Assembly (NCBI GenBank): GCA_016215105.1
Contig: JACRLJ010000035.1
Location: 11,259-57,278, forward strand
Direction of reading: 5' to 3'
From: Candidatus Hydrogenedentota bacterium
GTDB lineage: Bacteria > Hydrogenedentota > Hydrogenedentia > Hydrogenedentales > SLHB01
Length of the DNA stretch: 46,020 nucleotides
Below the pieces are notes generated by a model. That model was not told the origin of the DNA and made no database searches. It saw nothing but the letters and a program-made list of their open reading frames with translations. The translations under genes were made by a program, and so were the position numbers. Shown here piece by piece: positions 33,680 to 41,298 of the stretch. Numbering within the stretch: position 1 is the first letter of the stretch; every line of letters begins with the position of its first letter.

Positions 33680-35164
33680 GTGTCTGACACCAAGAACGTG
33701 TTGCTTATTATAGCGGACCAATTCCGCTGGGACTGTTTGGGGGCGGCGGGGAACCGGATTATTCGGACGCCGAATCTGGATATGTTGGCGGCGGCGGGGA
33801 CGCTGTTTACGAAGGCGTTTGTGCAGACGGCGCCGTGCGGGCCGAGCCGGATGTGTATCTTCACGAGCCGGTATATGTGCTCGATGCGGGCGGTGAATAA
33901 CATGACGCCGTTGATTGACGCTGAGGATACTCTGCCGTGGTATTTGAGCAAGGCCGGGGCGGCGCCGGGGTTCATCGGCTACAACGACTATGCGGTGGAC
34001 CCGCGGATATTGCCGGAAGGGGACGCGCGGCGGACGAGTCTGAGCTATCACAACTTCCTGCCGGGGTTTGATGTGGTGCTGGACCACGAGTACGAGTCGG
34101 CGGAGTGGTTCGAGTACCTGCGTAAGAAGGGCTATCCGGAGCATTTGTTCAGTCATGAGGCCATTCACGCGCCGAACGTGCCGCCGGAAGGTCCGGGCGA
34201 GCATGTGCCGTACTGGTTTCCGGCGCACTACAAGGCTGAGGATAGCGAGGCGCAGTTCGTGACGAGCACGGCGATCGATTACATCCGGCAGCGGACGGGC
34301 TCGGGCTGGCGGCTGAGTCTGAACTACATCAAGCCTCATCCGCCGCGGATATGTCCCGATCCGTATCATCGGATGTATGACCCGGCGGACATGCCGCCGC
34401 CGAACCGGCGTCCGGAGGAGTTGGACGATACGCATCCGTACTTGCAGCGGATGCACCGCGAACCGGTATTCGTCGAGGAGCGCGAGCTTCGCGAGACACA
34501 GTCCAATTACTACGGGATGATCTCGGAGTTGGACGCGTGTTTCGGACGGCTGTTTCAGTCGCTGAAGGACTCGGGGGATTGGGACAACACCCTGATCATC
34601 TTCACGTCGGATCACGGGGAGTACTTGGGCGACCATTACTTCCGGGAAAAAGCGCATTTCTACGACGAGACGATGCGCGTGCCGTATATCGTGCGTGACC
34701 CATCGCCGGAGGCGGACGTAACACGGGGGAAGCAGCTTGACCATTTTGTGGAGGCGATTGACACGGCGCCGACGATTCTGGAGTATCTGGGATTGCCGAT
34801 TCCGGATCGGTTCCAGGGCAAGAGCGTGCTGGGGCTGGTGCGCGGACGCGCGGACGCGCAGCCGAAACGGGAGATTCATTTCGAGTTTGATTTCCGGGGC
34901 CATTCGCAGGAGTTCCCGGGCTCGGACCCGGATGAATGGGTGTTGTGGGTGTTGCGCGACGACGAGTACAAGTACGTGCAGTTCGGGGTGGAGTGGATGC
35001 CGCCGATGCTGTTTGACTTGAAGGCCGATCCGGGGGAATTCCGAAATCTTGCGCAGGAGCCTGCGTTCGCGGGGGTAGTGGCGCGGTATTGTCAGAAGAT
35101 GCTGCGGTGGCGGATGAAGTACGAGGATCAGCGAATGGAGCATTGGGCATTTCCGTTGCGATAG
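33680..35164 (+). CDS. Sulfatase / phosphonate monoester hydrolase-like enzyme of the alkaline phosphatase superfamily
   Basis: 494 residues. N-terminal metal site VLLIIADQFRWDCLG; formylglycine motif APCGPSRMCIFTSR (C53 in C-x-P-S-R), where an anaerobic or FGE-type enzyme oxidises the Cys; C-terminal metal site FTSDHGEYLGDH. The combination CGPSR then MRAVNNMTPLI then FIGYNDYAVDPR is closest to phosphonate monoester hydrolases, promiscuous enzymes that also cleave sulfate mono- and phosphate diesters. No signal peptide, so it acts in the cytosol. GTG 33680 is preceded by GGAGG at 33668-33672 with 7-nt spacing. The 46-codon upstream extension would be translated tandem repeat and is rejected. 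The stop is 28 nt before the response regulator gene. Confidence 0.85.
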   Translation: MSDTKNVLLIIADQFRWDCLGAAGNRIIRTPNLDMLAAAGTLFTKAFVQTAPCGPSRMCIFTSRYMCSMRAVNNMTPLIDAEDTLPWYLSKAGAAPGFIGYNDYAVDPRILPEGDARRTSLSYHNFLPGFDVVLDHEYESAEWFEYLRKKGYPEHLFSHEAIHAPNVPPEGPGEHVPYWFPAHYKAEDSEAQFVTSTAIDYIRQRTGSGWRLSLNYIKPHPPRICPDPYHRMYDPADMPPPNRRPEELDDTHPYLQRMHREPVFVEERELRETQSNYYGMISELDACFGRLFQSLKDSGDWDNTLIIFTSDHGEYLGDHYFREKAHFYDETMRVPYIVRDPSPEADVTRGKQLDHFVEAIDTAPTILEYLGLPIPDRFQGKSVLGLVRGRADAQPKREIHFEFDFRGHSQEFPGSDPDEWVLWVLRDDEYKYVQFGVEWMPPMLFDLKADPGEFRNLAQEPAFAGVVARYCQKMLRWRMKYEDQRMEHWAFPLR

Positions 35165-35176
35165 GGGAAGAGCAGG

Positions 35177-35204
35177 GTTTGGTGTTTGGGGTTTGGGGTT
35201 TGGG
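35177..35204 (+). repeat. TTTGGGG microsatellite spanning the response regulator start
   Basis: A G/T tract of about 28 nt made of near-perfect 7-mers (GTTTGGG repeated) lies between the sulfatase stop and the response regulator start, and supplies the TTG start codon itself. Four G-runs are present, so a G-quadruplex is possible on the non-template strand. Confidence 0.75.
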
Positions 35205-35876
35205 AACATATTGGTGGTGGAAGACGACAAGAAGATGGCGGCGTTCGTAGCCAGGGCGCTGCGGGCCGAGGGCTATGTTGTGTCGGTGTTGCACAACGGA
35301 GATGAGGCGTTGGCGGCGTTGCTGGGGACGTCGTTCGATGCGGCGGTATTGGACATCATGTTGCACGGACGGGACGGCTTAAGCGTGGTGAAGCAGGCCC
35401 GCGCGAATGGTAATCACACACCGGTCTTGTTGTGTTCGGCGCGGGGCGACGCGAACGAGCGCATTGAGGGGCTTAACGCGGGGGCGGACGATTACTTGCC
35501 GAAGCCGTTTGTGCTCGAGGAACTCGTGGCGCGCGTGCGCGCGTTGACGCGGCGCGGTGGCGAGCGGACCACCTCGGTGATGCGGCTCGCTGACTTGACG
35601 CTCGACACTACCACGCACAAGGCGGAACGCGGCGGGCGTTTGATCGAGCTGACGGCGCGTGAATACCGGCTGCTGGAGTACCTCATGCGTTCGACACCCC
35701 GTGTGTGTACACGGATGATGATTCTGGAAAAGGTTTGGGATTATCACTTTGACCCCGGGTCGAACATCATTGATGTGTACATTCGCAAGCTGCGCGATAA
35801 GATTGATGTGGAAACCGAGGTCAAACTACTTCACAGCGTGCGCGGGGCCGGTTACGTGATGAAGGAAGAATCATGA
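35193..35876 (+). CDS. OmpR/PhoB-family response regulator
   Basis: 227 residues. The receiver domain has the acidic pair in ILVVEDDKK, phosphoacceptor Asp in AAVLDIMLHGRDG (about 54), Thr/Ser in LLCSAR, and Lys in YLPKPF. The output is a winged helix of the OmpR type: LTAREYRLLEYLMR, then NIIDVYIRKLRDKI and LLHSVRGAGYVM. It should bind direct repeats with an 11-bp period. The start is uncertain: TTG 35193 inside a G/T repeat is the only start that keeps the first beta strand, and no close Shine-Dalgarno is seen. It overlaps the histidine kinase gene by 4 nt (ATGA), a standard two-component pair. CheY-like phosphorylation by that kinase is expected. Confidence 0.93.
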   Translation: MGFGNILVVEDDKKMAAFVARALRAEGYVVSVLHNGDEALAALLGTSFDAAVLDIMLHGRDGLSVVKQARANGNHTPVLLCSARGDANERIEGLNAGADDYLPKPFVLEELVARVRALTRRGGERTTSVMRLADLTLDTTTHKAERGGRLIELTAREYRLLEYLMRSTPRVCTRMMILEKVWDYHFDPGSNIIDVYIRKLRDKIDVETEVKLLHSVRGAGYVMKEES

Positions 35877-36928
35877 CGATTCGTCATCGTCTGATTCTGC
35901 GCTACGGTTCGGTAGTTGGCGGATGTCTGTTGCTGCTTGCGGGGCTGGCTCACCACGAATTCGTTGTGGAGCCTCGAGAGCGCTTGGAGATGGGAATACC
36001 AGAATTGCCGGAGACCCATTGGAATGAGTTGGCGGAAGTCTTCTTTTACGGCATGATCCCAGTTGTGCTGGGAATTGGGTGGTGGCTTATGCGGAAGACG
36101 CTGTCGCCGATCGACGAGTTCGCGCATCGGATTGAATGTGTACACACAGGGAATCTGCATGAGCCGCTGCCGTACACTGGGCGAGGGGATGAAGTCGACC
36201 GGCTCACGAAGGTTTTCAATGACATGATGCAGCGGCTGGACCACACGTTCCGGCACGCGCGGGAGTTTGCGCTGCACGCGTCGCACGAACTAAAGACCCC
36301 GTTGACGGTGATGCGGGCGGAATTTGAAAGTCTGCAGAAGGATACATCGCGCCCCGTGTCATGCCGCGAATGCGCCGCGGGCCGTCTCGACGAGATTCAG
36401 CGCATGGCGTGGATTGTAGACTCGCTCACGCTTCTCACGAAGGCCGATGTGGGCTTGATCGACATTGAGCACAAGCTGGTTATGTTGCCAGACTTGATCT
36501 GCGAGTGCTTCGAGGACACGCAGATTCTCGCGGAGCCGCACGACGTGACCGTGGTGCTTGGAGAGTGCGACACGGCCGTGGTGACGGGGGACCGCCACCG
36601 GCTGCGGCAGCTTTTGCTCAATCTCGCCGACAACGCGGTGAAATACAACCGGCCTGGGGGAACCATCACGCTTTCGCTGCGGATCGTAGGCGGATTTGCG
36701 GAGATCGCGGTTGCGAACACCGGCGCGGGAATTCCGCCGGAACTAAAGGGGCGCGTGTTCGACCGGTTTGTCCGCGGGGACGAGGCGCGTGAACGCGCCA
36801 CGGACGGGTGCGGTCTTGGGTTATCCATTTGCCAGTGGATCGCCGAAGCGCACGGGGGAACGATTGAGCTCAAGTCGGAGCCTGACGGTCTGACGGTCGT
36901 CACGACGCGGATTCCGACACACCTGTAG
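35873..36928 (+). CDS. Membrane sensor histidine kinase, partner of the response regulator
   Basis: 351 residues. Two membrane helices (about 11-27 and 57-73) bracket a short periplasmic loop of about 30 residues, too small for a folded sensor domain, so it may sense membrane or ion changes. A HAMP linker (about 74-125) follows. The H box is ASHELKTPLTVMRAE (H138). The ATPase domain has N box LNLADNAVKYN, G1 NTGAGIPPEL, F box FDRFVRG and G2 CGLGLSICQWIAEA. It has an internal copy-number story: a close relative of its kinase half is encoded 300 nt downstream (37217-38128). It is translationally coupled to the regulator. Confidence 0.95.
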   Translation: MTIRHRLILRYGSVVGGCLLLLAGLAHHEFVVEPRERLEMGIPELPETHWNELAEVFFYGMIPVVLGIGWWLMRKTLSPIDEFAHRIECVHTGNLHEPLPYTGRGDEVDRLTKVFNDMMQRLDHTFRHAREFALHASHELKTPLTVMRAEFESLQKDTSRPVSCRECAAGRLDEIQRMAWIVDSLTLLTKADVGLIDIEHKLVMLPDLICECFEDTQILAEPHDVTVVLGECDTAVVTGDRHRLRQLLLNLADNAVKYNRPGGTITLSLRIVGGFAEIAVANTGAGIPPELKGRVFDRFVRGDEARERATDGCGLGLSICQWIAEAHGGTIELKSEPDGLTVVTTRIPTHL

Positions 36929-37028
36929 CGCGCTTCACTTCTGATTCCCACCATTCTTCCATCACTACCGCTTTGTTGATCTATCTGCGGGCTTTTGTTC
37001 AAACGCGGGCCTTGCTCGGGTTTGGGAA

Positions 37029-37054
37029 GCCGCGCTCGGCGAGCGCGGCTGTAC
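37029..37054 (+). repeat. Palindromic repeat GCCGCGCTC-GGC-GAGCGCGGC
   Basis: A 9-bp perfect stem with loop GGC, tail TGTAC. It is downstream of the histidine kinase stop. The same 21-base core recurs at 38132-38152 after the duplicated kinase, and a shorter form at 24517-24535. Confidence 0.8.
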
Positions 37055-37109
37055 TCGGCGGGCCTTTCGTACCGGGGTAGGGGACCTCCCGGCGGAATAA
37101 TGAACACAA

Positions 37110-37142
37110 ATTCATTGTGTATTCACACCTGATTCATCGTTC
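37110..37142 (+). promoter_or_regulatory. Three 11-bp-spaced ATTCA(T/C) boxes (OmpR/PhoB-type operator candidate)
   Basis: ATTCAT, ATTCAC, ATTCAT start at 37110, 37121 and 37132, one DNA turn apart. The same three boxes with the same spacing lie at 38219-38251. Flanking bases are also alike (GGCGGAA before, ATGAA, ACAAATTCATT). Confidence 0.65.
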
Positions 37143-37216
37143 GCGCGTAGATTCACCATGTATCGGGAAGTGTTTACGGGTATCGCGGGCCGTCAATACC
37201 GACGGCGCGAAACAGA

Positions 37217-38128
37217 TTGTGGGTACGGGAACAGGGTCCATTGGAAACGTATAGCCCAAGATGTGTTGGTGGCTGCCCGGTTATTGGGGGCACTCAAGCC
37301 TACTGCCAAAACAATTCGGATACGGTATGCGAGGCGTACTTGCGCGGCGGTAAGGGTCATGGGCGACCTGAAGAAGCAGTCACGCCGCGTCCGACCGGAT
37401 GGAGGCGCGATGACGTTCCTGACCCGGCGCAGCGCCTCGACCGCGCGTTTCGACACGCACGCGAGTTCGCGCTGTATGCGCCGCACGAGTTGAAGACGCC
37501 TCTGACGGTAATGCGCGCGGATATCGAAACCGTTCGCGACGACACTTCACGTTCCGAGGCGTGCGGCGAATGCGCCGCGAGGCGGCTGGACGAGATTCAG
37601 CGTCTGGCGGGGATTGTGGACGCGCTTACGCTGCTTACCAAGGCAGATGTCGGTCTGGTCACCATCGAGCAAGAACTCGTATTGCTGCCCGAACTGATTT
37701 GCGAATGCTTCCAAGATACGCAAGTTCTTGCGGAGGCGCAGGACGTGAGCGTATCGCTTGGCGAATGCGACACGGTGATGGTCACCGGAGATAGGCATCG
37801 CCTGCGTCAGTTGCTGCTCAATCTCGCCGATAACGCGGTGAAATACAACAAGCCCGGCGGAACCGTCACGTTCTCTCTGCGCATCGTTGGTGAGTCCGCT
37901 GAAATTGTGGTCAGCAATACGGGACTCGGGATTCCGCCGAAACTTCTGGGACACGTGTTCGACCGCTTTGTCCGCGGGCAAGAGGCGCGCGAGCGGGACG
38001 TGGACGGGTGTGGTCTGGGACTTTCCATCTGTCAGTGGATCGTGGAAGCGCACGGGGGAAGCATCGGTATCGATTCCGAGCCTGACGGCCTGACGATTGC
38101 TACGGTCCGGCTTCCGGCGCATGTGTAA
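37217..38128 (+). CDS. Duplicated histidine kinase core without sensor; N-terminus degenerate
   Basis: From about residue 73 (QRLDRAFRHAREFALYAPHE) to the end the product is a close relative of the kinase at 35873-36928, with H90 in APHELKTPLTV, N box LNLADNAVKYN, G1 NTGLGIPPKL and G2 CGLGLSICQWIVEA all intact. Residues 1-72 match nothing and replace the two membrane helices and HAMP of the parent; patches of the parent DNA (for example CCATTGGAA at about 37238) survive out of frame. There is no good start codon in frame: TTG 37217 is only the longest option. So it is either a soluble kinase made from a weak start or a pseudogene caught with its catalytic half still unspoiled. Its own operator-like boxes lie 75 nt upstream. 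Confidence 0.6.
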   Translation: MWVREQGPLETYSPRCVGGCPVIGGTQAYCQNNSDTVCEAYLRGGKGHGRPEEAVTPRPTGWRRDDVPDPAQRLDRAFRHAREFALYAPHELKTPLTVMRADIETVRDDTSRSEACGECAARRLDEIQRLAGIVDALTLLTKADVGLVTIEQELVLLPELICECFQDTQVLAEAQDVSVSLGECDTVMVTGDRHRLRQLLLNLADNAVKYNKPGGTVTFSLRIVGESAEIVVSNTGLGIPPKLLGHVFDRFVRGQEARERDVDGCGLGLSICQWIVEAHGGSIGIDSEPDGLTIATVRLPAHV

Positions 38129-38131
38129 CAC

Positions 38132-38191
38132 GCCGCGCTCGGCGAGCGCGGCGCTACCCGGCGCGGCGATACTCCGCGCGGCGGTACTCGG
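38132..38191. repeat. Palindrome followed by three 15-bp direct repeats
   Basis: 38132-38152 repeats the palindrome at 37029. From 38147 three 15-mers follow head to tail (38147-38161, 38162-38176, 38177-38191), each CGCGGCG-N-TAC-then C/T-C-G-rich. Confidence 0.75.
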
Positions 38192-38218
38192 AAAGAGTTG
38201 GCGGAAAAATGAATACAA

Positions 38219-38251
38219 ATTCATTTTGAATTCACGGCCCATTCATGGTGG
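38219..38251 (+). promoter_or_regulatory. Second set of three 11-bp-spaced ATTCA(T/C) boxes
   Basis: ATTCAT, ATTCAC, ATTCAT start at 38219, 38230 and 38241. A possible -10 (GATAAA at 38255-38260) follows directly, the position expected when such boxes replace a -35 element. The target would be the Ig-like gene at 38336. Confidence 0.65.
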
Positions 38252-38335
38252 CCGGATAAAGTTCTAGCGTATCTGGGAGAAGAGCTGGCCACCGGTGGGC
38301 GGTGGCGACAGCGGAAGAAAGGGAGCAACGAGAAG

Positions 38336-38984
38336 ATGACTAAGATGAATCGTGTGTTACGAATGGGCGCCGGTGGCGCCTAGCGTGGTTCCGAGTTCGC
38401 TTGTCGTTCTCCCCAATCCCGCTCTCGGTGGCGACCTAGCCACGGGAACAGTGACCGTGAGCGCGCCCGCGCCGGCCGGTGGTCAGGTAGTGAGTCTGTC
38501 GTCCGGTAACGCGGCGGCGACTGTTCCCGCGTCGGTCCTTGTGGCTGCGGGTTCGACCAGCGCGACGTTTGTGATCAGCACTACCGCCGTCGCGGCGACT
38601 ACCGTGGCCAGTATTACGGCGAGCGCGAATGGCGCCTCTGCGAGCGCGTCACTGACGATCACCGCGCCGGTAGTTACGCCGCCTGCTACGACCAGCACAG
38701 GCAAAATTGAAGAACTCGAGCTTGACTCGACGATCAAGGTTGGTGAAAAGGTGAAGGGCAAGGTCACGTTGACCGCGCTGGCGCCTGCGGGAGGGACAAC
38801 CGTCCAACTCGCGAGCTCGAACGCGGCAGCGTTGGGCGTGCCCGCCTCGGTTGTGGTCCCGGCAGGAAAGAAGAGCGTTTACTTCCCGGCGACCGTAGGC
38901 AGGGTGAGCGCGCCGACGACAGTGCAGGTGACGGCTACTCTGGGCACGTCACAGAAATCCAGGACGGTAACCGTTACGCGGTAG
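38336..38984 (+). pseudogene. Ig-like repeat surface protein, frameshifted at the signal peptide
   Basis: ATG 38336 has a good ribosome site (GGGAG at 38321-38325) and begins like a signal peptide (MTKMNRVLRMGAGGA), but stops after 15 codons. In another frame from about 38370 to the stop at 38982-38984 runs about 205 residues with two bacterial Ig-like units: LVVLPNPALGGDLATGTVTV..VSLSSGNAAATVPASVLV..GSTSATF, and a second from about residue 118 (ELELDSTIKVGEKVKGKVTL..ASSNAAALGVPASVVVPAG). Relatives usually have a full hydrophobic signal and more repeats. Hence an N-terminal deletion is likely. A GTG at 38352 could start the long frame, but then the protein would lack an export signal. Downstream is a good terminator. 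Confidence 0.65.
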
Positions 38985-39007
38985 ACGGACCGTACAGAGC
39001 AGCATCT

Positions 39008-39053
39008 CCTCGGGGTGGCCACTGTGAGGGGTGGCCGCCCCGAGCTGTTTTTT
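39008..39053 (+). terminator. Intrinsic terminator
   Basis: CTCGGGG-T-GGCC pairs with GGCC-G-CCCCGAG across a 12-nt loop, followed by six T residues (39048-39053). It lies 25 nt past the Ig-like gene. Confidence 0.88.
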
Positions 39054-39106
39054 GACGCCGCATACGACGACAGAGTAGGTGGGTAATCATTCATATGCCC
39101 CGTTCG

Positions 39107-40033
39107 TTACTCGGTGTTAGTGCGGCCTTCTCTGACAAAGAGTTCGGGACGGAACTCAAAATGCATGGTGTCATAATGGCTCCACTTCCCGCCCCAGATG
39201 AATCCATGTTTTTCGAATGCTTGAACCACTTGACCAAGACGTTGATCTTCTAGGACCGCCGCCGGATAGGTTCCACTTTGAGAACTCTCTTTGCTTTCCC
39301 ATTTCCAGTAGTGCGTCAGACCTTTTGGTAGTTGGAAGTCCATCGCGATGCCAAAACTGTGCGGGCTGAGTCGTCGTGTTCCTTCGATGGTACGCCACGA
39401 GAATGTGCCGATTGGATTGGCTACATACGCCCTTGCGTCCGGGGACAGTTTGGCGATTTCAGCGCCGACACGCTCGAGAGCAGCCGCAGCCCCATTCACG
39501 CTGCTGAAAAGTACGGCGCCTTCCTTCTGGGACGTCGTCGCCCATTGAACCGCTTGTAGCCGCTTTCGTACTTCCGCTTCCGAATTGCCATACATCTTGA
39601 GAAAGAACGGACCATTCCGTATACGACCCGGATCAAAATCTTTCGATGGCGCTACAAAAGGCCAGCCCGCAGGATACTCGACGGACATTTGATCTTTGAG
39701 ACTTGCCCGGTCAAGTACATCCTGATAATCCGCCTTCGGGATTCCGTCGTCGTAAGCCGTCTCGGTACCGTCTTTCCAAACAAGTACATTGCTGCCATTC
39801 ATACGCGCCAGGAATTCGGGGTAGGCTTTCACCAAACGCGCTGCGCCGGCCAGCGGCGATTCGGGCGTCGTGGTGTCTTTGGGGCCGTTAGCTTCGGAAG
39901 GGGGCTCGATTGCTCCTGCAAGACCGTGACCAGCGATGAATAGAATCGCGAATGCCAGAAGATAAACGCGGGAGGAAACATCGTCCGCGATGCCCCGTGT
40001 GAAGTTGGTGATCCTACTATGAGTCGCGAACAA
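39107..40033 (-). CDS. Exported M15-family D,D-peptidase (VanY/endolysin-like)
   Basis: 308 residues. An N-terminal membrane/signal segment (about 22-40, VYLLAFAILFIAGHGLAG) precedes a linker and a zinc peptidase domain at the C-terminus. Its ligands follow the M15 pattern: His and Asp in LSPHSFGIAMDFQ and the last His in HYDTMHFEFRPEL. M15 enzymes trim or cleave peptidoglycan stem peptides. The start is TTG 40033; no in-frame ATG gives a complete signal segment, so a rare start is accepted. The gene is convergent with the Ig-like gene and shares the short gap with its terminator. Confidence 0.85.
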   Translation of the reverse strand: MFATHSRITNFTRGIADDVSSRVYLLAFAILFIAGHGLAGAIEPPSEANGPKDTTTPESPLAGAARLVKAYPEFLARMNGSNVLVWKDGTETAYDDGIPKADYQDVLDRASLKDQMSVEYPAGWPFVAPSKDFDPGRIRNGPFFLKMYGNSEAEVRKRLQAVQWATTSQKEGAVLFSSVNGAAAALERVGAEIAKLSPDARAYVANPIGTFSWRTIEGTRRLSPHSFGIAMDFQLPKGLTHYWKWESKESSQSGTYPAAVLEDQRLGQVVQAFEKHGFIWGGKWSHYDTMHFEFRPELFVREGRTNTE

Positions 40034-40051
40034 GACTGTCTCTCAATCGGT

Positions 40052-40115
40052 GTAGCGCCGCCGTCCCGGCGGCTTCTGGGCGTCTGCACTGAGCCGGCGA
40101 GGACGCCGGCGCTAC
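40052..40115. repeat. Inverted pair of stem-RGGA-stem-GCTAC hairpins
   Basis: 40093-40115 (plus): stem GCCGGCG/CGCCGGC, loop AGGA, tail GCTAC. 40052-40073 (minus): stem GCCGCC/GGCGGC, loop GGGA, tail GCTAC. Same layout as the CTCCCG-tailed family, but a different tail. Confidence 0.75.
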
Positions 40116-40203
40116 GGAATTACTTCGTTGCACGGTGCTCTTAGGGGCTCTGCGTTGGGATAGGTCTATAGTGTTTCTTTACCCGTACGCGTTGGCGCTG
40201 TTC

Positions 40204-40469
40204 CTATATTGTCTTCCCGCGCGCGTTGCGCGGGACCGTAACTCGAAAGAATACACAGGCCCAAACGCGACCGCTACCGGGGTTTACGCGCCGAACTCCC
40301 CGCACGTGGGCTACATCATAGCAGAGAGAGTGCGCTGCGGGTAGGGCATCTGCGCGGATGGCGAGGGCGACGGTGGTGAGTCGGGCGAAAATGATAAAGC
40401 CCGTGGTGCGGCAAAGAATCATGCGTCGACTCGTTGAGGAATGCGGTGTGTACGACGTGATGATAGCAG
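40204..40469 (-). pseudogene. Remnant of the promoter and signal peptide of a heparinase-like paralogue
   Basis: The minus-strand frame from ATG 40422 begins MILCRTTGFIIFARLTTVALAIRA (24 residues cited in two parts: MILCRTTGFIIF and ARLTTVALAIRA), closely resembling MTLRRATGFILF then LLFNAFAFNTRAAEI of the heparinase-like gene at 43780. Upstream, 40451-40469 is identical over 19 bases to 43809-43827, and in both cases the block starts exactly 29 nt before the start codon. After the signal region (about 40340) similarity is lost and only short Arg-rich residues follow to a stop at 40204. So a second copy of the gene lost its body. Confidence 0.65.
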
Positions 40470-40612
40470 CATTGACTTGTTTTGTGTGGCCGGTTTGGAG
40501 TTGGGGCGTAGACGTGGTGGTTTTGAGATGCTTGACAGAAGCGGGTAGAATCTAATTGCTACGGAAACCGCGCGGACTTTGCGACAGTGGCTTCCGGAAA
40601 GGGTTAGAGAAC

Positions 40613-40885
40613 ATGCAGGCCTACCGATTCAGTGCGACGATCCCCGAGGACCACCGAGTGACGCTTGAAATCCCTGCGGAAGTGCCTGCGGGCCAGGCGG
40701 AGATTCTCGTCTTGGTCCGTGACGCCGTGGTCGTTACGAAGGGGATATCCGGCGGCGCTGAGACACCTCCGTGGGAGGCGCTTCAATCCATCATGAGGGA
40801 GGCGCCTCACGAATACTTGGATGCGATCCCGCCCGATGCGGCGGAACAACACGATCATTACATCTACGGCACGCCCAAGAAATGA
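40613..40885 (+). CDS. Antitoxin of a VapBC-like pair
   Basis: 90 residues. The N-terminus (MQAYRFSATIPEDHRVTLEI) followed by P-x-x-x-P-x-G-x-x-E-I-L-V-L-V resembles the small DUF2281-type antitoxins found before PIN toxins. The C-terminal half is acidic and likely disordered, as expected for a toxin-wrapping segment. Start ATG 40613 gives the family-like N-terminus; earlier starts add an Arg-rich leader. It overlaps the toxin start by 4 nt (ATGA), so antitoxin and toxin are coupled. Autorepression would be usual but no operator palindrome is evident. Confidence 0.8.
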   Translation: MQAYRFSATIPEDHRVTLEIPAEVPAGQAEILVLVRDAVVVTKGISGGAETPPWEALQSIMREAPHEYLDAIPPDAAEQHDHYIYGTPKK

Positions 40886-41298
40886 GGCGGGTGTTCGCGG
40901 ACACGTTTTACTGGATTGCGTTGGCGCTGCCAAGGGACGCCTATCACGATCGCGCGATGGCCGCCAGCCGAAAGCTGGACGGTACACCTATTGTGACCAC
41001 GGACGAAGTACTCTCAGAATTCCTTACGTTTTTCGCAGCCATGCGTCCGGAATTGAGGAGCAGGGCCGTATTACTCGTTGAAAGCCTGATGAACAGCTCC
41101 GTGGTTACTGTACTTCCCCAGACTCAGGAATCCTTCCTCGCTGGCTTGACGCTTTATAGGGATCGACCGGATAAGGGGTACAGTCTAGTAGACTGCGTCT
41201 CCATGTGCGCCATGAAGCGGGAGGGTGTGGTGGAGATTCTCACAGGGGATGTCCATTTCGCGCAAGAAGGGTTCAAGGCTATCTTGCTTGATTCGTAG
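40882..41298 (+). CDS. PIN-domain toxin (VapC-like ribonuclease)
   Basis: 138 residues, the usual PIN toxin size. Acidic metal ligands are in order: D7 in VFADTFYWIAL, Glu in TTDEVLSEFLTFF, Asp in YSLVDCVSMCAMK, and Asp in LTGDVHFAQEGF. PIN toxins cut tRNA or rRNA when freed from antitoxin. ATG 40882 overlaps the antitoxin stop; a longer frame from 40771 lies inside the antitoxin gene. Its 3' end overlaps the convergent heparinase-like gene by 20 nt, so the two transcripts are antisense at their ends. Confidence 0.9.
   Translation: MRRVFADTFYWIALALPRDAYHDRAMAASRKLDGTPIVTTDEVLSEFLTFFAAMRPELRSRAVLLVESLMNSSVVTVLPQTQESFLAGLTLYRDRPDKGYSLVDCVSMCAMKREGVVEILTGDVHFAQEGFKAILLDS

Larger units (their letters stand above)
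40034..40612. other. Spacer with hairpin pair and a decayed gene leader
   Basis: About 580 bp between the M15 peptidase (minus) and the toxin-antitoxin pair (plus). It contains the inverted hairpin pair at 40052-40115 and the paralogous leader remnant at 40204-40469; both are listed separately. The last 100 bp should contain the antitoxin promoter; I see no clear box. Confidence 0.6.

Noticed and set aside
40358-40555. 65-codon plus-strand frame similar to a frame at 43668-43877
   Set aside because: The resemblance is real at DNA level but is better explained on the minus strand as shared promoter plus signal peptide of the lyase gene and its remnant.
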